Positions 29,203 through 37,795 of a stretch of DNA of 64,000 nt are shown here, piece after piece; positions within the stretch are counted from its first letter, which is position 1; the number at the start of each line of letters is the position of its first letter. This stretch comes from Acidimicrobiia bacterium. GTDB lineage: Bacteria; Actinomycetota; Acidimicrobiia; Spongiisociales; UBA5794. The DNA is taken from assembly GCA_030065575.1 (NCBI GenBank), contig JASJDZ010000004.1:79115-143114 (forward strand), written 5' to 3'. The notes below the pieces were generated by a model, which was given only the letters and a program-made list of their open reading frames with translations, was not told the DNA's origin and ran no database searches. A program made the position numbers and the translations under genes.

Positions 29203-30060
29203 ATGAGCGATCAGCCCCACCCTCAGTCAGATGCAATCACGGTCGAGCTACTTGATCATGTCGCGGTTGTCTGGCTGGATCGGCCCGACCAGCGCAATGC
29301 CATGGCCCCGAACTTCTGGATCGAGTTCCCGGAGGTAATGGAGTCATTGGGTGAGGATCCCGAGGTGCGAGCGATCGTCATCGCAGCGAAGGGCACCTCG
29401 TTCACCGTCGGCCTCGACCTGATTGCATTTGGCCCTGCGATCGTGACCGGCGACATCGCTGCCATGGGCGGTAATGAATCGCCATCAGATGTGGCGAAAC
29501 GGCGGAGCACCTACAAGCAGATCAAGCTGATGCAACGGACTTTCAGCTCGATTGCCGACAATCCCAAGCCGGTGATTGCCGCCATCCACGGCCACTGCAT
29601 CGGCGCCGGCGTCGACCTGGCAACCGCCTGCGACATCAGGCTCGCCGCAAACGATGCCATCTTCTCCGTACGAGAGACCCGGCTTGCGATGGTGGCCGAC
29701 GTGGGAACCCTGCAGCGTCTGCCTTTCATCATTGACCCGGGCAAGGTGGCCGAGCTGGTCTACACCGGTCGCGATTGGTTTGCGGCCGAGGCAATGGAGA
29801 TCGGATTTGTCTCCGCGCTATTCGACGATGCGGCTTGTGTACTGCAGGCTGCTGTCGAGATGGCCGCCGCCATTGCGGCCAACTCTCCGCTGGCCGTGCA
29901 AGGCAGCAAGGCCGTTCTCAACTCTGCCAAACGGCACCAGGTTGCCCGAGATTTGGACACCGTGGCCCTATGGAACGCCGCCTTCCTCTACTCGGACGAC
30001 CTGGGCGAGGCGATCCAGGCGTTCGTTGAGAAACGGGCCCCGCGGTACAAAGGTCGGTAG
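29203..30060 (+). CDS. Enoyl-CoA hydratase/isomerase, dienoyl-CoA isomerase type
   Basis: The 285-residue crotonase-fold protein has the oxyanion-hole sequences FTVGLDLIAFG and IHGHCIGAGVDLATACDIR. The segment FSVRETRLAMVADVGTLQRL matches delta3,5-delta2,4-dienoyl-CoA isomerases: the Glu of RET and the Asp of ADVG correspond to the two catalytic acids. It would act in degradation of unsaturated fatty acids. ATG at 29203 starts the domain, four bases beyond the mobA stop. Confidence 0.88.
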   Translation: MSDQPHPQSDAITVELLDHVAVVWLDRPDQRNAMAPNFWIEFPEVMESLGEDPEVRAIVIAAKGTSFTVGLDLIAFGPAIVTGDIAAMGGNESPSDVAKRRSTYKQIKLMQRTFSSIADNPKPVIAAIHGHCIGAGVDLATACDIRLAANDAIFSVRETRLAMVADVGTLQRLPFIIDPGKVAELVYTGRDWFAAEAMEIGFVSALFDDAACVLQAAVEMAAAIAANSPLAVQGSKAVLNSAKRHQVARDLDTVALWNAAFLYSDDLGEAIQAFVEKRAPRYKGR

Positions 30061-30237
30061 GCAACCCGCCCCGGTTCCGTCAGACCTCAACTCACCGTGG
30101 ACTAGTCCTACCATCGAAACTACTCAAGGAGGCAAGGCAACCACTCCCAGCGCGTTAGCTTGGGTAGCAGATCTCGCGGAACCGGGGACAACCCGCGGGC
30201 AGAAGCGACACGGGCAAGTCGCGATCGGGGGCGGGCA

Positions 30238-31776
30238 GTGACAGGGCGGAAGAGGTTTGACACCACAGCGGGTTTGTGGCTGGCAGTCGCGCTCGGGGCA
30301 GCGCTCAGGTTCTTCGACCTCGGCGCTCAGAGCTACTCGATGGACGAGCTCTGGGAGTTGACCGTGATTGGTCTCCCGCTAGGAGAGGTAATCACGGTCG
30401 GTGACGGGTTCCCTCCCCTTTTCCATCTCGTATTCAAAGCGTTGGTGGTTGGTGGTTTCGGCGACTTCTCCGGTCGCGTCTTCTCCGCAGTCCTCGGAGT
30501 CGCCGCAGTCTGGCTCACCGGTCTCCTCGGGCGGAGAATCAGCCCGCAAGTCGGTGTTGGGGCAGCTTTTGGCGTCGCCGTTGCACCACTGCTGGTGCTG
30601 CTCTCCAAGGAAGCCCGCGCCTACGGGTTGTTCATTCTGCTGGCTACCTTGCTTCTTCTGGCAACCACAGTGGCCCTGGACTCGGGAACCACTAGATCGT
30701 GGATCGGCTTCGGTGCGGTACTGGTGCTCGGGATGTACACCCACTACATGTTTGCGCTCGCCGTCGCCAGTGCCGAATTGGTTGTGCTCTGGACGATTCG
30801 TCGCGACCACCAGCAGTTGCGGAGGTGGCTCTACACCCACTGCGCGGCCGCAGTGGCCCTCATTCCACTGATACTCGTGGCCATCCCCGACTTCGCGATA
30901 GACGCGTCCAACTCCTATTCGCCCACCGTCGATATTGGGGCAATCGGCTACACCGGCCTGAGCCTCTTCACGGGTTTCACACTCGGACCCTCCACTCGCG
31001 CACTGCATACCATGGGCATCGTCGATGCAATCAGCGCAGCACTACCTTGGTTGCTGATTATCGGAAGCTCTGCGATCTACCTGTTCGTCCACGGGTGGAA
31101 AGCACTGAGCCCTTCATGGCGACTCAGGCTGGGGGTACCACTCCTGATGCCACTGGTGCTGCTTTCCCTCTTCTCGGCCTGGATTGGTGTGGCATTCCGC
31201 GTGCGCTACCTCTCCTGGCTGGTTGTACCGCTCGCCATATGGCTCGTAGCCGGATTCCTAGCAGCATCCGGGAAAGCAAGGTTCCTCGCAGGGACTGCGC
31301 TGATAGCTGTCATGGTTCTGGCAATAGGCACCAGACTGACCATCGACGAGTACAAAGTGGAGGACGCTCGCGCCGCCGCCGAGTACGTCGCCGCCAACCC
31401 GGACCTACCCGCAGTAGCGCTTGCGTGGTACATGACCAAGCCCATCGAGTACTACTTGGGGGAAGAAAGCGCAACGGTGCTACCCGAGGACAAGGGGTTT
31501 GGACGGTTTGAGTATCACGAACAGCTCGAAAACCGAGTGGTTCAGATCCCGCCTGTTCGAGACGATGATCCCAACATGACCAGACAAGCAGATGTTCTCG
31601 AGCGGGTTGTCGATCCTGGTGAGGAGTACCTCTTCATCTACAGCCGGCCGTTCCATGGGGACCCGGAAGGTCGTTTCCTCGACGCCCGTCGGGAGGCCGA
31701 TGGCTTGCGTCCTGTTGCGGACTACGCCGGTATCACCATCTACCGAGGTGTGCGAGGGGAGTTGGGCAGTGGCTGA
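30238..31776 (+). CDS. GT-C type membrane glycosyltransferase (mannosyltransferase-like)
   Basis: The 512-residue protein has about ten TM helices, a first external loop with QSYSMDELWELT carrying the acidic residues typical of GT-C catalysis, and a soluble C-terminal domain outside the membrane (YVAANPDLPAVALAWYMTKP). It should transfer a sugar from a polyprenyl-phosphate donor. GTG at 30238 has GGGGGCGGG a few bases upstream; the frame is open to a TTG at 30160. It heads the polysaccharide operon. Confidence 0.75.
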   Translation: MTGRKRFDTTAGLWLAVALGAALRFFDLGAQSYSMDELWELTVIGLPLGEVITVGDGFPPLFHLVFKALVVGGFGDFSGRVFSAVLGVAAVWLTGLLGRRISPQVGVGAAFGVAVAPLLVLLSKEARAYGLFILLATLLLLATTVALDSGTTRSWIGFGAVLVLGMYTHYMFALAVASAELVVLWTIRRDHQQLRRWLYTHCAAAVALIPLILVAIPDFAIDASNSYSPTVDIGAIGYTGLSLFTGFTLGPSTRALHTMGIVDAISAALPWLLIIGSSAIYLFVHGWKALSPSWRLRLGVPLLMPLVLLSLFSAWIGVAFRVRYLSWLVVPLAIWLVAGFLAASGKARFLAGTALIAVMVLAIGTRLTIDEYKVEDARAAAEYVAANPDLPAVALAWYMTKPIEYYLGEESATVLPEDKGFGRFEYHEQLENRVVQIPPVRDDDPNMTRQADVLERVVDPGEEYLFIYSRPFHGDPEGRFLDARREADGLRPVADYAGITIYRGVRGELGSG

Positions 31777-32371
31777 GGGACAGTCAGATATGACCGCTGC
31801 GGATGCTCTGGTTGAAGCCGGGGCCGCGATCGGAGAAGGCACATACGTCTGGCACCGGGCCCACATCCGGAGCGGAGCTTCGATCGGGGCCAATTGTGTG
31901 ATTGGTGGCGGTGCCTTCATCGGGCCGGGCGTTGTTGTCGGGGACAACTGCAAGATCCAGAACTCCGCCCAGGTCTTCGCTCCAGCGCGGCTGGCCAACG
32001 GCGTCTTTGTTGGTCCCGGCGCGATCCTCACCAATGATCGTTCGCCGCGAGCTCTCAACGAAGACGGCGAGCCCAAGAAAGCCGGTGAGTGGAACGCCGA
32101 ACCCGTCGTGGTGCACGAGGGAGCAAGCATCGGCGCGGGTGCGGTGGTTGTTGCAGGCGTGACAATCGGCCGCTGGGCGATGGTTGCCGCCGGTGCCGTG
32201 GTTGCGCGGGATGTTCTCGACCACGAGCTGGTAGCCGGAGTGCCGGCAACGAACCTCGGGTGGGTCGCCCGCAACGGAGATCGGGTCAAGCGCCACGGTG
32301 AGAAGTGGCGGTCCCCAGATGGGCGTCGCTATGTGATGAGGGTGACCGGCCTGGCGGAGGTAACGGAATGA
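31769..32371 (+). CDS. UDP-3-amino-sugar N-acetyltransferase (WbpD/WlbB-like)
   Basis: A left-handed beta-helix acyltransferase of about 200 residues with hexapeptide repeats (IGANCVIGGGAFIGPGVVVG, IGAGAVVVAGVTIGRWAMVA) and the active-site loop with a conserved Asn-Asp-Arg (LTNDRSPRAL). This loop is diagnostic of WbpD/WlbB enzymes, which acetylate UDP-GlcNAc3NA to give UDP-GlcNAc(3NAc)A. GTG 31769 overlaps the previous stop by eight bases; ATG 31790 is an alternative. Confidence 0.88.
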   Translation: MAEGQSDMTAADALVEAGAAIGEGTYVWHRAHIRSGASIGANCVIGGGAFIGPGVVVGDNCKIQNSAQVFAPARLANGVFVGPGAILTNDRSPRALNEDGEPKKAGEWNAEPVVVHEGASIGAGAVVVAGVTIGRWAMVAAGAVVARDVLDHELVAGVPATNLGWVARNGDRVKRHGEKWRSPDGRRYVMRVTGLAEVTE

Positions 32372-33444
32372 TCCCGCTTGCCATGCCCCTCATCGGCGAT
32401 GACGAGATCGCGGCGGTGAACAGAGTCATGCGCTCAGGGATGCTCGCCCAGGGAAGCGAGGTAGCGGCGTTCGAGGAGGAATTCGCCGCCGCAGAGGGAG
32501 CAAACGCGGCAGCGGCCGTCAGCAATGGGACAACCGCTCTGATCGTTGCTCTTCAGGCGCTCGGGATCGAGCCCGGCGACGAGGTCATCGTCCCCTCGTT
32601 CACCTTTGCAGCAACAGCCAATGCCGTCGCCACGATTGGCGCCATACCGGTGTTCGCCGACTGTGACCCGGACACGTTCTGCATCGATCCGGATCACGCG
32701 GCTTCTCTTGTGACCACGCACACCAGAGCCTTGATTGCCGTCCACCTATACGGCCACATGGCCGCAATGGGTCGGCTTCATGAGCTCGCCAGGGACAACG
32801 AGCTCTACCTGGTCGAGGATGCGGCACAGGCTCACGGAGCCGAGCGCGACGGCCATCGGGTGGGATCGCTATCCGACCTCGCCACCTACAGCTTCTATCC
32901 CACCAAGAACATGACAACCGGCGAGGGCGGAATGGTCACCGGCCGCGACCTCGAACTCGTCGAGCGAATCCGACGGCTCCGCAACCATGGCATGACCGAG
33001 CGCTATCACCATGCCACCGTCGGGACCAATGCCCGCATGACGGACATAGCCGCGGCAATAGGACGAGTCCAGTTGCGCCGGCTGGAGATTTGGAACCGCC
33101 AACGCCGCGCCATCGCCGCCACTTACGACCTCCACCTCGCCGGAAACGTCGCCGTGCCGTTCGTTGCGGCCGACACCTACCACGTCTATCACCAATACAC
33201 GGTGCGCAGCTCCCGTCGCCGGGATCTTGTCGAGAGCTGTGAGGAGACCGGAGTGGGCTACGGCATCTACTACCCGATCCCCTGCCATCAACAGGCCGCC
33301 TTCGATCGCTACTCGTCGGGACGGGCGCTGCCGCATACCGAGAGCGCATCAGAAGAAGTCCTTTCTCTGCCCGTCCGGCCGAATCTCACCGAAGCCGAGA
33401 TCGAGCAGGTAATCGATGCCGTCAACAAGGGGGCCAAGGAATGA
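32368..33444 (+). CDS. DegT/DnrJ/EryC1-family aminotransferase (WbpE/WlbC-like)
   Basis: The 358-residue PLP enzyme has the sugar-aminotransferase signatures: GNTTALIVALQALG-like sequence (SNGTTALIVALQALG), IVPSFTFAATANAVATIGA, VEDAAQAHGAERDG, and FYPTKNMTTGEGG with Lys180 as the Schiff-base residue. In this context it aminates the 3-keto sugar made by the neighbouring dehydrogenase. ATG overlaps the previous stop; GGAGG lies seven bases upstream. Confidence 0.92.
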   Translation: MIPLAMPLIGDDEIAAVNRVMRSGMLAQGSEVAAFEEEFAAAEGANAAAAVSNGTTALIVALQALGIEPGDEVIVPSFTFAATANAVATIGAIPVFADCDPDTFCIDPDHAASLVTTHTRALIAVHLYGHMAAMGRLHELARDNELYLVEDAAQAHGAERDGHRVGSLSDLATYSFYPTKNMTTGEGGMVTGRDLELVERIRRLRNHGMTERYHHATVGTNARMTDIAAAIGRVQLRRLEIWNRQRRAIAATYDLHLAGNVAVPFVAADTYHVYHQYTVRSSRRRDLVESCEETGVGYGIYYPIPCHQQAAFDRYSSGRALPHTESASEEVLSLPVRPNLTEAEIEQVIDAVNKGAKE

Positions 33445-34430
33445 CACTTCGAGTTGGGGTCATTGGATTGGGCGCCATGGGACGTCACCACGCTCGCATT
33501 TGGCGATCAATGGACGGCGTGGAACTGGTCGGTGCTGCCGATCCAGCGGGCGATCGGCGCAAGGCAGCCGTCGGGATCCCGATTGTGGCCACGGTTGGTG
33601 AACTTCTCGAGATCGGCATCGACGCAGCCTCCGTGGCAGTGCCGTCGAACCAGCATGAGTCCGTGGGACTCGAGCTCGCCGCGGCCGGAGTCCACGCCCT
33701 GATTGAAAAACCGGTAGCGAACAGCGTTGCTGCCGCCCGTGCCCTGGCCAAGGCCTTCGACTCGGCCGGGCTGGTCGCGGCGGTAGGCCACGTCGAGCGG
33801 TTCAACCCTGCGCTCATCGAGATGCGCCGGCGACTGCAGGCCGGCGAGCTTGGCAAGGTGTATGCAATGTCGACACGCCGCGTCGGCCCCTTCCCCGAGC
33901 GGATCAGCGACGTCGGCGTCGTTTACGACCTGGCGACCCACGACATCGACCTGATCAGGTGGCTGTGCGGGCCGTTCCGGAACATGCATTCGATCACCCA
34001 ATCGGTTATCGACGGCCCACATGAGGACGTGATCGAGGTGATCGGCCTTCTCGAATCAGGTGTCGTGGCAACCATGAGCGTCAACTGGGTCAGCCCGGTC
34101 AAGGAGCGGCGGGTAACAGTGACGGGGACCCGAGGGGCCTTCGTCGCAGACCTGCTGGCCGCTGAGCTGACCTTTCACGAGAACGGCAAAGTGGTGACCG
34201 AATGGGACGACATCAGCCGGCTCCGCGGGGTGACCGAAGGACACCGCACCACCTTTGCCTTCCCGAAACGGGAGCCGCTTCAGGTTGAGCTAGAGAGCTT
34301 CCGGGACGCTGTGCTCGGCGACATCGATGCACCGGTAGTCACCCTCAGCGAAGGCGTCGGCGTGCTCGAGATGGCCGAGGACCTGCTCGACTCCGGACGG
34401 GGAAGGCCACCCACCTCCATATGTCACTGA
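33441..34430 (+). CDS. Gfo/Idh/MocA-family dehydrogenase (WbpB/WlbA-like)
   Basis: The 329-residue oxidoreductase has the NAD-binding start VGVIGLGAMGRHHARIW, EKPVANSVAAARALAK as the family signature with the conserved Lys, and VVYDLATHDIDLIRWLCG for the His/Asp catalytic segment. In the set with the neighbours it would oxidise UDP-GlcNAcA at C3. Starts at ATG with a 4-base overlap of the previous gene. Confidence 0.9.
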   Translation: MTLRVGVIGLGAMGRHHARIWRSMDGVELVGAADPAGDRRKAAVGIPIVATVGELLEIGIDAASVAVPSNQHESVGLELAAAGVHALIEKPVANSVAAARALAKAFDSAGLVAAVGHVERFNPALIEMRRRLQAGELGKVYAMSTRRVGPFPERISDVGVVYDLATHDIDLIRWLCGPFRNMHSITQSVIDGPHEDVIEVIGLLESGVVATMSVNWVSPVKERRVTVTGTRGAFVADLLAAELTFHENGKVVTEWDDISRLRGVTEGHRTTFAFPKREPLQVELESFRDAVLGDIDAPVVTLSEGVGVLEMAEDLLDSGRGRPPTSICH

Positions 34431-35509
34431 GGACCCTCACCGTCGTTGGGGCCCGACCGGAGTTTGTCCAGACGGCTCCCCTGGCGCGGGAGATCGCCCG
34501 TCGCGAGGGCATATCCGGTGGGCTGGTGCACACGGGCCAGCACTACGACTACGAGATGTCTGAGCTCTTCTTCTCTCAGCTGGAACTGCCCGAGCCGCTC
34601 TATCACCTCGGTATCGGGTCGGCATCCCACGGAGTCCAGACCGGAGCAATGCTGACCGAACTGGACCGGGTGTACTTGACCGAGCGGCCCGAGATCGTCA
34701 TCACTCACGGGGACACAAATTCAACCTTGGCCGCAGCCCTGTCGGCAGCAAAGCTCGGAATCACCGTCGCCCATGTCGAAGCCGGGTTGCGGTCCTGGAA
34801 TAGATTGATGCCCGAGGAGCTGAATCGAGTTGTCACCGATCACCTGGCCGACCTGCTTTTCTGCCCCAGCGAGACCTCAGTGGCCAACCTGCAACGGGAG
34901 GGCATCACATCCGGCGTGTTCATGGTCGGGGACCTGATGCGCGACTCACTGGAATGGACCATGCGCACAGTCTCGGCTGCCGAAACTATGCGCGATCACG
35001 GGCTACTCCCTGGCAAGTACTTCTTCGCCACTATCCACCGCGCCGAGAACACCGACGATAGGGAACGGCTTACTGCGATCCTCGCCGGGTTGGGACGGGT
35101 AGCCAGGACTCATCCGGTAATCCTGCCGGCCCATCCAAGGACTCGCCCGTTGATCAGGGCTGCCGGGGTTCCGGGGGGAATACGGGTCATCGACCCTGTG
35201 GGACACTCGGAAGCGATGGCGCTCGCCCAGCAAGCTGCGGCCGTGCTCACAGACTCAGGTGGGCTCCAGAAAGAGGTCTACTGGCTCGAGACTCCGTGCG
35301 TGACCATCCGGGACGAAACGGAGTGGGTCGAGACGGTTGACGCGGGTTGGAACCGGCTCGCCCACGCCGATCCACATTCCATCGAGATGGCCGCCAGGGA
35401 AGCCCTGGGACCGCGGCCCGCCCATCCTGACCTGTACGGCGACGGCAACGCCGCCGGCCGCATCGTCGACTCCCTACTCAACTACGCCACCGGGGGCTCC
35501 GATGGCTGA
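34421..35509 (+). CDS. Non-hydrolysing UDP-sugar 2-epimerase (WbpI-like)
   Basis: The 362-residue protein is a UDP-GlcNAc 2-epimerase family member: ARPEFVQTAPLAREI, GLVHTGQHYDYEMSELFF, VITHGDTNSTLAAALSA, HVEAGLRSWNRLMPEELNR, and DSGGLQKEVYWLETPCVTIR. With WbpB, WbpE and WbpD homologues immediately upstream, the substrate is more likely UDP-GlcNAc(3NAc)A, giving UDP-ManNAc(3NAc)A, than plain UDP-GlcNAc. ATG overlaps the previous stop by 10 bases. Confidence 0.9.
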   Translation: MSLRTLTVVGARPEFVQTAPLAREIARREGISGGLVHTGQHYDYEMSELFFSQLELPEPLYHLGIGSASHGVQTGAMLTELDRVYLTERPEIVITHGDTNSTLAAALSAAKLGITVAHVEAGLRSWNRLMPEELNRVVTDHLADLLFCPSETSVANLQREGITSGVFMVGDLMRDSLEWTMRTVSAAETMRDHGLLPGKYFFATIHRAENTDDRERLTAILAGLGRVARTHPVILPAHPRTRPLIRAAGVPGGIRVIDPVGHSEAMALAQQAAAVLTDSGGLQKEVYWLETPCVTIRDETEWVETVDAGWNRLAHADPHSIEMAAREALGPRPAHPDLYGDGNAAGRIVDSLLNYATGGSDG

Positions 35510-36824
35510 GACTCGCTGGGCTGTGGTCGGCGGTGGGATCCTCGGGATGGAGCTGAGTCGCCGCCTCGCCGCCGCCGGAGGCCAGGTCACCGTCTACGAA
35601 GCGGCTCCGGAGCCGGGCGGCCTCGCCATGACCTGGCCGATCGCCGGGACACGCTGGGATAGGCACTATCACGTGATCCTTCCTACCGACGAACGACTGG
35701 TGGGGTTGATCGAGGATCTCGGCATCCATGACGACCTTGCCTGGGAACGGTCATCCACCGGTCTGTTTGCGGGCGGCACCCTCTACTCCGTCTCCACTAC
35801 GGCTGAGTTCCTCCGTCTCCCTTCACTGCGCCTTCTCGACAAGATCCGGCTCGGTGTGACCATGTTGTATGCCTCGCGGATCAGCAACTGGAGGCGATTG
35901 GAGCGGATCTCAGCGGAGCAGTGGCTGTCGCGTTGGTCGGGGCGGCGCACATACCGCGAGTTCTGGCGGCCGCTGCTGCGCTCCAAGCTCGGCGACAATG
36001 CCGACCTTGCCTCCGCCGCCTTCATCTGGGCGATCATGAAACGCCTCTACCGGGCGCGCACAACCGGTGCCAAGGTCGAGAAGCTCGGCTTTGTGCGGGG
36101 AGGCTACGGCCAGATACTGGATGCGCTCGCCGCTAGCATCGGTGATGCCGGAGTCGACCTTCGCACTGCAACCCGCGTGGAGTCGGTCAAGGCAAACGCA
36201 GAGGGCCTCGTCACCGTCACCACGCAGGACGGCGACCGCGAGCACTTCGACAGGGTGGTCATGACCACCGCCGCCCCGGCTATCACCTCGATCGTCGACG
36301 ACCTTTCTGAGGACGAGCGAGAGAAGCTCAACGGGATCGTCTACCAGGGAATCATCTGCGCGTCCCTCGTGCTGGATCGCCCGCTCGGCGGCTTCTACGT
36401 CACGAACATCACAGACGACGGATTCCCATTCACCGGGGTCATCGAGATGACGGCTCTTGTCGATCCGCAGACCTTCGGCGGTAGCCACCTCGTGTTTCTC
36501 CCCCGGTACACAACCGCAGACGATGAGGCGTGGTCGTGGGACGACGAGGAAGTGGTCCGACGCTTCACAGCGGCGTTGCGCAAGATGCATCCCGATCTGG
36601 AGGAGAGCAGCATCACCGAGGCAAGGATCTCACGGGTGCGTCACGTGCTCGCTGTATCCGCTATCGACCACTCGGCGTCCATTCCCCCGGTCTGGACCAG
36701 TGTGCCCAACGTGGCGATCGTGAGCTCAGCGCAGATCCTTCACGGGACCCTCAATGTGGATGAGACCCTCGGGGTGATTGAGGATGCCCTGCCGCAATTG
36801 CTCGAAGACCGAGGAGGCTCGTGA
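35502..36824 (+). CDS. FAD-dependent oxidoreductase in polysaccharide operon
   Basis: The 440-residue protein has the dinucleotide-binding motif VVGGGILGMELSRRLAAAGG with the Glu of VYEAAPEPGGLA, then a substrate domain and a C-terminal FAD contact region (SSAQILHGTLNVDETLGVIE). It resembles the amine-oxidase/protoporphyrinogen-oxidase superfamily and, more distantly, UDP-galactopyranose mutase. In this operon a role in modifying a sugar or polyprenyl sugar is more plausible than haem synthesis. ATG overlaps the previous stop by eight bases. Confidence 0.8.
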   Translation: MAETRWAVVGGGILGMELSRRLAAAGGQVTVYEAAPEPGGLAMTWPIAGTRWDRHYHVILPTDERLVGLIEDLGIHDDLAWERSSTGLFAGGTLYSVSTTAEFLRLPSLRLLDKIRLGVTMLYASRISNWRRLERISAEQWLSRWSGRRTYREFWRPLLRSKLGDNADLASAAFIWAIMKRLYRARTTGAKVEKLGFVRGGYGQILDALAASIGDAGVDLRTATRVESVKANAEGLVTVTTQDGDREHFDRVVMTTAAPAITSIVDDLSEDEREKLNGIVYQGIICASLVLDRPLGGFYVTNITDDGFPFTGVIEMTALVDPQTFGGSHLVFLPRYTTADDEAWSWDDEEVVRRFTAALRKMHPDLEESSITEARISRVRHVLAVSAIDHSASIPPVWTSVPNVAIVSSAQILHGTLNVDETLGVIEDALPQLLEDRGGS

Positions 36825-37795
36825 TGGCAAGGAAGCAGGCACCGCTCTCGCTGGACCTCGACAACAAGTGGTCCTACCTGAAGACGCACGGCGACGACTC
36901 GTGGACATCCTTCCCCAGCTACCTCGACATGGTCGTCCCCCGGGCTCTCCGTGTCATGGCCGAGCGCAATTGGCAAATAACCTGGTTCATCGTGGGCAAG
37001 GATGCGGAATCCAGCGCCGACCGGGACGCTCTCCGGTCGATTGCCGACGCAGGGCATGAGATCGGCAACCACAGCTACCTCCACGAGCCATGGCTCCACC
37101 AGTACACCCGGGAAGAACTCATTGCCGACCTCGGCAGAGCTCACGAGGCGATCGGGGAGGCGACCGGGTACACGCCCGTCGGTTTCCGCGGACCTGGATT
37201 CAGCCTCTCCGAGACCACACTCGAGGTACTGCACTCGCTGGATTACAGCTACGACGCAACCACCTTTCCCAACATCCTCAACCCGGTCGGCCGGCTGTAC
37301 TACCTCCGCACCAGCAACCTCTCCGCTGAGGAGAAGGAGCGCCGCAAGGCCCTGTTCGGCACAATGAAGGATGCCTTCCGGTCGAACCGTCCCTACCGCT
37401 GGGAGCTGGCAACCGGCGAGACCATGACTGAAGTTCCGGTCACCACGATGCCTCTGTTCCGGGTACCCATCCACTTCTCGTATGTCATCTGGCTGGGCGG
37501 CAAGTCGCGCACCCTGGCCAAGCTGTACTGGCGGACGGCATTGACGATGTGTCGCATAGCCGGCACGGTTCCCTCTTTGCTACTGCATCCTCTGGACTTC
37601 CTGGGAAGTGACGACGACCCCGACCTCGGGTTCTTCCCTGGCATGGACATCACATCTGCGGCCAAAGCCGATTTGATGGCTGAGTTGCTGGACATGTGGG
37701 ATCACGAGTACCAAACGCTGCCGATCGGCGAGTACTGCAACGGCCTCACCCGGCTCGCGACCCGCCCACCGAACCTAATGGGGTCTAGCGGTTGA
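36824..37795 (+). CDS. Polysaccharide deacetylase (NodB-like) family protein
   Basis: The 323-residue protein follows the NodB plan: LSLDLDNKWSYL for the metal/catalytic Asp, HEIGNHSYLHEPWLHQ with two His ligands, VGFRGPGFSLSETTLE, and LLLHPLDFLG for the last catalytic His. It probably removes an acetyl group from a lipid-linked or exported polysaccharide. No signal peptide is seen, so it acts in the cytoplasm or on the inner face. GAGGAGG lies six bases upstream of the ATG; GTG 36821 is an alternative. Confidence 0.87.
   Translation: MARKQAPLSLDLDNKWSYLKTHGDDSWTSFPSYLDMVVPRALRVMAERNWQITWFIVGKDAESSADRDALRSIADAGHEIGNHSYLHEPWLHQYTREELIADLGRAHEAIGEATGYTPVGFRGPGFSLSETTLEVLHSLDYSYDATTFPNILNPVGRLYYLRTSNLSAEEKERRKALFGTMKDAFRSNRPYRWELATGETMTEVPVTTMPLFRVPIHFSYVIWLGGKSRTLAKLYWRTALTMCRIAGTVPSLLLHPLDFLGSDDDPDLGFFPGMDITSAAKADLMAELLDMWDHEYQTLPIGEYCNGLTRLATRPPNLMGSSG

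Noticed and set aside
30061..30237. Possible riboswitch (c-di-AMP type) before the GT-C gene
   Set aside because: Some motifs such as GGAACCGGGG occur, but the expected long paired helices could not be drawn. The stretch is only 177 bases and holds nothing else I can support.
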